Positions 58,772 through 64,000 of a stretch of 64,000 bases of DNA are shown piece by piece. The notes under the pieces were generated by a model. It saw only the letters and a program-made list of their open reading frames with translations. It searched no databases and was not told where the DNA came from. A program made the translations under genes and the position numbers. Each line of letters opens with the position of its first letter. The first letter of the stretch is position 1. Source of the stretch: Rhabditophanes sp. KR3021 (lineage: Eukaryota; Nematoda; Chromadorea; Rhabditida; Alloionematidae); NCBI GenBank assembly GCA_963281155.1, contig CAUJLY010000001.1:930001-994000 (forward strand). Reading direction: 5' to 3'.

Positions 58772-60418
58772 ATGCTATTGCTTGTGGAGACACTCCTGCT
58801 GCTGTCAACACTCTTCTTTCCCCCAGTATTCTTTGCAGTTATTGTAGTGATCTTGCTGGCATCGTTCGGAAAGTCGATGGGGTTGCGAGAGAGATATGTG
58901 TCTACTTTGATGAGGATATTTGCGTGGGGAGCAACTTTGAACACTCGGGCTGAGGCACCAAGAAAGATTAGGATGTTTATTGGTGATTGTGATGATTTAC
59001 TGTCCACAGACGAGGAAAACCTTTCATCTGACAATGAGTTGCCGACAAACGGTGTCGAGGAAAGTGGAAATAGTCGCAGACGGAGTACTTCGACTCTACC
59101 ACCAACAGACTACAGTCCAAAAGCCGACTCTGGGATAGGAATGAGTGAAAGTGTCTTATCGCGAGTCAACTCCTCCTCCAGCATCACTCTCAAAAAAAGA
59201 ACTTCCAGCAACGCCTCGATCATCCAAAGAGAAGCCACTATGAACTTCGAGCACGACTACCTCGATATCAACCAAGAAACCTATGTGAGCAGTCGCGGAT
59301 GGGCTGCCATCACCGACTCTCTTGACTTCATGAAAGCCGGCATTGAAGCAATCATCGAAGACGAAGTGACATCAAGATTTGAAGCGGAGCATTTAGTCTG
59401 CTGGAACATGCTAACAAGAACGAGTCTAAGCTTCAATCAGTTCATCAATTGGAAACTGAGTGTTTTGTCGTTTGGTGGTTTCTTGTTTAGGTACTTGATT
59501 TTGCTACCTTTTAGAATGGTGCTCTTCTTTATTGGGCTGACATCATTGGTGTTTTCAACTTTTTTGGTTGCTCTCATTCCCAACTCATCCTTCAAAAGAA
59601 CAGCCTACTCAAAAAGCATGCTTTTTTCACATCGCATACTGTCGAGGTCTGTCTCAGCCATCATCCACATCCACAATCCAGAAAACAAAACGAAAGGTGG
59701 AGGTGTTTGCGTGGCCAACCACACCTCGCCCATGGATGTAATGATCCTAGGAACAGACAATTGCTACGCAATGATCGGGCAGCAGCACGGCGGAACGATC
59801 GGCCTCTTCCAAAATGCCTTCAGTCGGGGAAGTTCGCACATTTGGTTCGAAAGGTCCGAGGCCAAAGATAGATGTTTGGTGAGGAAAAGATTGAAGGAAC
59901 ATGTTGAAGATCCCACCAAACTACCTATCCTAATTTTTCCCGAAGGAACGTGTATCAATAACACGTCTGTGATGATGTTCAAGAAAGGCAGCTTTGAAAT
60001 TGGAGCCACAATCTATCCAATCGCAATGAAGTACGACTCGTTGTTAGGAGATGCATTCTGGAATTCAAGCCAACAAAGCTGCTCAAATTACATCCTGAGA
60101 TTGCTAACGTCCTGGGCTATTATCTGCGATGTTTGGTACCTGCCACCCATGACTCGAGCTCCAGATGAAAGTGCGATTGATTTTGCTGGTAGAGTTAAGA
60201 AAGCCATTGCCCTGCAGGGTGGTTTGATTGACTTGGAGTGGGATGGTTCTTTGAAGAGGTCCAAGGTTCCGGAGAAGATGATAACCAAGCAGAGGGCTAA
60301 GTATTCGAGGAAGTTGAGTCGGTATTGTAGTACTTGTGAAGGAGATGTGGCGGCGGGTCTGGAAGGGAGGGAGGTTGAGGATGGTGGCAAGGAATCAAAT
60401 TTAATTCTTTCTGATTGA
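58772..60418 (+). CDS. Glycerol-3-phosphate acyltransferase (GPAT3/4 type)
   Basis: 548 residues, one exon. Two N-terminal hydrophobic segments (residues 1-35) and further ones around 230-270 anchor it in the ER. The acyltransferase motifs are complete: VANHTSPMDVMIL (motif I, His and Asp, about residue 316), QNAFSRGSSHIWFERSE (motif II), LPILIFPEGTCINNTSVMMF (motif III, about 385-405) and IYPIAMKY (motif IV), then TSWAIICDVWYLPPM. These match GPAT3/4, which make lysophosphatidic acid in triglyceride and phospholipid synthesis. A Ser-rich stretch at about 85-150 is probably a disordered regulatory insert. It is convergent with the Srt gene at 60.6 kb. Confidence 0.93.
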   Translation: MLLLVETLLLLSTLFFPPVFFAVIVVILLASFGKSMGLRERYVSTLMRIFAWGATLNTRAEAPRKIRMFIGDCDDLLSTDEENLSSDNELPTNGVEESGNSRRRSTSTLPPTDYSPKADSGIGMSESVLSRVNSSSSITLKKRTSSNASIIQREATMNFEHDYLDINQETYVSSRGWAAITDSLDFMKAGIEAIIEDEVTSRFEAEHLVCWNMLTRTSLSFNQFINWKLSVLSFGGFLFRYLILLPFRMVLFFIGLTSLVFSTFLVALIPNSSFKRTAYSKSMLFSHRILSRSVSAIIHIHNPENKTKGGGVCVANHTSPMDVMILGTDNCYAMIGQQHGGTIGLFQNAFSRGSSHIWFERSEAKDRCLVRKRLKEHVEDPTKLPILIFPEGTCINNTSVMMFKKGSFEIGATIYPIAMKYDSLLGDAFWNSSQQSCSNYILRLLTSWAIICDVWYLPPMTRAPDESAIDFAGRVKKAIALQGGLIDLEWDGSLKRSKVPEKMITKQRAKYSRKLSRYCSTCEGDVAAGLEGREVEDGGKESNLILSD

Positions 60419-60610
60419 ATTGGAAGATTTGTTGGTAACACAACACTGCCCTAATCATTCATTTCTGCTTCACTAATTGGGGCAAGTAAATAATTGAACA
60501 ACAATTAAATGTATTATATTTTTCCAAATCCCACAGCAAATACGTGTTTTAATACTTATGTCTTTTTAATATAAATTTTTTTACACTCTTTCTTCTCTTT
60601 TTATTGATCT

Positions 60611-61730
60611 CTAAATAATAGGAGTATTATGCTTATGGATCTTAGTCATCTTAGTCACTTGATTCTGAGTAAGAGTACTTTTAGTAGGAAGTTTTTTCAA
60701 AGCCTTTGGCAAATAATGCTTAATAAAAGCATTCTTCATGGAGTGGTTGAAATAGAGAGCAATGAAAGCGGGTATGCCGTGAGTCAGAATCTATTAAATA
60801 TAAATGAAGTATTTGTATGGAAGTAATTTACCCATGAAAATTGAGCTGCTATGATTACGAGGTCCGAAACAGCGAAGTATTGGAAGTAGAGATAGATGGC
60901 CGCATTGAAGAGGATGGCAGAGCAGATGAAAATGGATTGGATGACGAGGCTTTTCTGAACTTTTGTCAGACGTTGCGAACCACCCATTTGGCTTTTTTTT
61001 ATCAGCACGATACACAGGATTGTGTAGAGGGAGGAAAGTGAGACGAGGACAAAGATATTGTTGATTGGGTGGTTGACGGTGGTATAGACGAAGTTTGAAC
61101 TCATTTGTATATCCATAGAAGTGCCGTAAAAAGGATCAAAAAAATAGGCGAAGCCATTTGAATTGTATATCAAGGGAGGGGTACAAAGGAGGTAATATAA
61201 GCCGTATGATGTTGGTAATAATAGCCAAAGAAGTGTTTTATTCCCATTGAATAATTTCTTGGAAATAGTTGGAGCGCCTAAATCGAGGATTCTATTGAAT
61301 ACTAAAAGGACGCTGGTCATTCCTATTGATAATTTGAAAAGAATTAAGTACTAATTTAAGGAAATTTACCTGTGCTAACCCATATGGCCATCCCAATAGC
61401 TCCGTTTATGTATATGAAAACAGGTGCCATGCAATACACACCCCCAATTATTGTGAAATAGCCTGTAACAAAACTGGAAACTACAAGTCCCATCAAATCG
61501 AGTACAGATTCAAATATCAAAATCTTGTAACATGAATGCTTAGTAAATTCTTGTCGTACCATCGCTAGCATGCATGGAATAAAGAGAATGAAGAAGATTA
61601 GACCAGTGACTATGTAAGCGATTCCTAGGCTTGGATTTGGATGGCCTTCGTCTGCCCATTGTTTGTAGGTTAAGGCTCCGCAATTGTAATGAGTGCTGAA
61701 TTTATCGTATGTGTAATAAAACATTGACAA
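60611..61730 (-). CDS. Srt-family chemoreceptor
   Basis: Minus-strand exons 61370-61730, 60832-61322 and 60611-60790 give 343 residues. The N-terminus carries the Srt signature YNCGALTYKQWADEGHPNPS, then LGIAYIVTGLIFFILFIPCM (TM1) and HSCYKILIFESVLDLMGL (TM2), YFTIIGGVYCMAP, and an LVFNRI at the end of TM3 straight after the first intron. TM7 includes ILTHGIPAFIALYFNHSM, followed by a Lys/Thr-rich cytoplasmic tail. All junctions restore normal helices. As with other Srt proteins, a role in ciliated chemosensory neurons is expected. No ligand can be inferred. Confidence 0.9.
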
Positions 61731-62151
61731 GGAAGTTTATTTGAATATGACTGAATTTTTTTATAGAAAAAGCAACTTTATACAAAAAACAGCTTTATAC
61801 AAAAAACAACTTTATACAAAAAGTTCAATGACGTTTTATTGGAATAATTTTTTTCTCAATACAATCAAAGAAAATTTGCTTTCAAAACAATGTACTAGAC
61901 ATTCCTGAGAAAATGTTTTTCCTTAATAACTTCTAAATCGACATAAAATTTTGTTATTCAATTTCCATTTACTATTTATTAATTAATACACTTTGTTAAA
62001 CTATATTATATATTCCTTTGAAAATATTAAATTATGTTCAGGTAATGTGATTATGACAAAGTTTTATTTTGGTAACCATTTTGTTTAGTCTGTTTGAAGT
62101 TTGATAAATAAAGTATACCTTTTTGAGGAATAGTGGAGTTTGGTTTTTGGG
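61731..62151. other. Divergent upstream region with a short tandem repeat
   Basis: A 17-bp unit (CAACTTTATACAAAAAA) occurs three times at 61773-61823. The segment separates the divergent starts of the Srt gene and IFT54. Confidence 0.6.
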
Positions 62152-62165
62152 GTTGCCATGGTGAC
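62152..62165 (+). promoter_or_regulatory. X-box (RFX/DAF-19 site) of IFT54
   Basis: GTTGCCATGGTGAC fits the worm X-box consensus RTHNYYWTRRNRAC at every position and is nearly palindromic. It lies 100 bases before the IFT54 ATG, within the usual 60-250 range. DAF-19-type RFX factors switch on ciliary genes through such sites. Confidence 0.85.
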
Positions 62166-62265
62166 GGTTGTGGATGAATCAATTTGAAACTTAGTTTACA
62201 GATTTATTATTTTTAATAAGCCAGCATTTATTACTTTTAATAAATCACATTTATTACTAATTACG

Positions 62266-63693
62266 ATGGAGCAAAAAAACATCGACTTATTTTCGAAACT
62301 AATAAAAACACCTGTCCTAACATCACCTCTTCTAAAACGGCCACCTTTCCGCTTTCTATTTGACATTATCTCGGAAACAATCAAAGAAACTAAGTATCTA
62401 AGCGATGAGTATGGTGAATTAAACTTTGAGAAGTTTGGTGATAAGAATGATAAAATAAAGCTGTTGGATGGACTGATTGGGCGAGTAAATGATGATGGCA
62501 AGTTGAATGAGTTGAAGGGGAGTAAGATTGTGGCTGGAAAGGATGCCGAGTTGACTAATTTGTTTTTGCAGAAGTTCGGCAAGGCGGCCAAGCTTTTTAA
62601 GAAGGAGAAGAAGAAGGATGGTGGCAGTAAAAAGAAGGAGAAGGATGGCGGAGAAGAGAAAAGTAAGAAGAAAGCTACTAAAATTATTCCTACTGATACT
62701 GAGGAGGATAAAAAAGAAAAGAAAAAAGTTAAGAAAGATCCTACTGGAGACAAAAAGAAAAAAGACACCGTTGTTGATAAAAAGAAAAAAGACGATACCA
62801 AATCGAAAAAGAAAAAAATTGGCAAAGAAGAAGATCCAATAAATGACTCCAACACACCTGACAAAAGTCCCCAACCTTCACCGAAAGAACTACCATCTGA
62901 AAAATTACCTATTCTGATTTCTCCACAAACAGAAAAACCACCACCTGCTCCACCAAAAGTACAGCCAAATGTTGAAAATAACGTTGGTTTGCCGTTACCT
63001 AAACCAGTAGCTACACCTGTAGCAAATTTAGTCAGGCCAGGGACAGCTGTTTCCAGGCCACCTCCTCCAAAATTGAAAAAAAATCCAGTTGTTTACGAGG
63101 ATCCAGGGGGCAAAGCTGAAGAAGTTGTTGCAATACCTATTCCGTTGATGGTTGAAAGTGAGGGAGATGGCGAAATGGATTTGGATGACTTTATATCAGA
63201 AGAACCTTTAAATAATCTGCTCAATGAACCTCAAGTAAATATTAACAAAATAAATGAAGACCAACATGGCCTTTTGGTCAATAAAATAGTCGAAAATACA
63301 AAAGATCTGGAAAAAAGTGCTATGGCTGCAACTAAATCTGATTTTGTGTATGACGATAATGAGTATCGAAGGCTAAAGCAGGAGACTGATGAAATCAGGC
63401 AGTCAGTTCAAAAATTGTCTCAAACTATTCATCCACTGTCGCAGATATTCGATTTTATTCAAGAGGATTTTGATGGCATGTTGAGGGAATTGGATCTGTG
63501 GTGGAAGGAAATTACAAAGAATTCCGAGGAGTTAAGGCAGAAGCAGAGACAGTTGATGGCGTTGGATACTCAGGAGAAGATTTTAAGAAGCTTAGGAGTT
63601 GATATTGAGGAGAAAAAGAGGGAGATTTTGGTTGCAAGGGCTGCTATTGATAGAAATGATAAGGTTATTGAGAATTGTTTGATTACACAGTAA
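62266..63693 (+). CDS. IFT54: Intraflagellar transport protein IFT54 (DYF-11/TRAF3IP1/MIP-T3)
   Basis: 475 residues, one exon. The N-terminal tubulin-binding CH-like domain spans residues 1-115: LIKTPVLTSPLLKRPPFRFL and FDIISETIKETKYLSDEYGE are diagnostic. It is followed by a long Lys-rich stretch (about 115-195), a Pro-rich linker with PPAPPKVQP and SRPPPPKLKKNP (about 205-285), and the C-terminal MIP-T3 coiled coil (DDNEYRRLKQETDEIRQSVQ to the end), including HPLSQIFDFIQEDFDGML, which binds IFT20. It is an IFT-B subunit needed to build sensory cilia. The perfect X-box upstream agrees with this role. Confidence 0.95.
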   Translation: MEQKNIDLFSKLIKTPVLTSPLLKRPPFRFLFDIISETIKETKYLSDEYGELNFEKFGDKNDKIKLLDGLIGRVNDDGKLNELKGSKIVAGKDAELTNLFLQKFGKAAKLFKKEKKKDGGSKKKEKDGGEEKSKKKATKIIPTDTEEDKKEKKKVKKDPTGDKKKKDTVVDKKKKDDTKSKKKKIGKEEDPINDSNTPDKSPQPSPKELPSEKLPILISPQTEKPPPAPPKVQPNVENNVGLPLPKPVATPVANLVRPGTAVSRPPPPKLKKNPVVYEDPGGKAEEVVAIPIPLMVESEGDGEMDLDDFISEEPLNNLLNEPQVNINKINEDQHGLLVNKIVENTKDLEKSAMAATKSDFVYDDNEYRRLKQETDEIRQSVQKLSQTIHPLSQIFDFIQEDFDGMLRELDLWWKEITKNSEELRQKQRQLMALDTQEKILRSLGVDIEEKKREILVARAAIDRNDKVIENCLITQ

Positions 63694-64000
63694 TGGCATT
63701 TTCATAATAAAATTTATTTGTCTGTATTGCGTGTTAAGTTTGTTGTCTAATTTAGATAAGTACATCTAAGGACATTGATCGAGCTGCAAAGTCCATATGT
63801 GTCTGCTCGTTGGCGGGAAATTATCTATTTTAATCCCATAACTCTTTCTATTCTTTACTACAAAACAGGATGTTATTGTTTTATCTTTTAAAGGAGATGG
63901 TTATTGTTTTGGATGGTTTAAGTAACGGATTTAAATTTGCTTTTTATTATACTATAATGTTTATTGGCTTGTAATTTCTTTAGAACGTAATATATTGAGA
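63694..64000. other. 3' flank of IFT54
   Basis: AATAAA at about 63706. Nothing else seen before the window ends. Confidence 0.5.

Noticed and set aside
62196..62874. Long Phe/Ser/Leu-rich minus-strand frame opposite IFT54
   Set aside because: Shadow of the Lys-rich region of IFT54.
1..64000. CRISPR array, prokaryotic operon or transposase/reverse transcriptase gene
   Set aside because: No regularly spaced repeats with unique spacers, no such protein domains, and spliced genes throughout.

Overview
This is a eukaryotic nuclear window that looks nematode. Genes are cut by short GT-AG introns, mostly 38-50 nt, with A/T-rich acceptors. There are several seven-transmembrane chemoreceptor genes, two of them with the sequence character of the nematode Srt family. 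Worm-type housekeeping and ciliary genes complete the picture. Intergenic DNA is very A/T-rich while exons are less so. Several long genes are nearly intronless (a 4.6 kb exon in a ZSWIM-type gene, a 2.4 kb single-exon glucosidase I), which hints at an intron-poor clade, but the species cannot be fixed from this window alone.

Layout. 1.4-3.3 kb: LETM1, a mitochondrial inner-membrane protein. 3.6-4.6 kb: a small two-exon gene and a broken BTB-like gene. 5.2-5.8 kb: a divergent NK-2-class homeobox gene with its own TATA box and 5' UTR intron. 6.0-9.6 kb: two intact chemoreceptors around a dead one. 10.1-11.3 kb: two related secreted proteins. 11.6-14.7 kb: a lysine-rich protein and an AFG1-type mitochondrial ATPase. 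15.5-16.9 kb: two reading frames that overlap by four bases (ATGA) in a beta-propeller-like gene pair. 17.2-19.0 kb: a ULP/SENP SUMO protease. 19.0-22.6 kb: gene-free. 22.6-26.3 kb: an unknown protein, a 59-residue secreted peptide and a histidine acid phosphatase. 28.4-30.9 kb: a divergent carnitine palmitoyltransferase. 31.4-35.3 kb: a chemoreceptor, its broken relative, and a UDP-glucuronosyltransferase. 36-40 kb: unknown proteins, including a cysteine-rich secreted protein whose frame breaks at a run of four C.

The most unusual stretch is 42.8-47.9 kb. Two copies of a roughly 176-bp sequence, about 90% alike and in the same orientation, lie 4.94 kb apart. The first is in the 3' region of the glucosidase I gene and the second sits directly on the stop codon of a PDZ-domain frame. 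Between them are a MITE-like inverted-repeat element, a fast-evolving HSP70, a 144-residue protein derived only from the HSP70 N-terminus, and a miniature Dishevelled-like frame (DIX plus PDZ) broken by one in-frame TAG. It reads as an inserted or duplicated accessory island.

48.2-63.7 kb returns to conserved genes: a ZSWIM-family (EBAX-1/ZSWIM8-like) protein, ATP synthase gamma, an MFS-like transporter, a multi-exon unknown, a GPAT3/4-type acyltransferase, an Srt chemoreceptor, and IFT54 (DYF-11/TRAF3IP1). IFT54 has a perfect X-box (RFX/DAF-19 site) about 100 bp before its start codon. Chemoreceptors and IFT54 point to ciliated sensory neurons. LETM1, AFG1, CPT and ATP synthase gamma point to mitochondria, but physical neighbourhood gives no evidence of joint regulation except for the overlapping pair at 16.5 kb.
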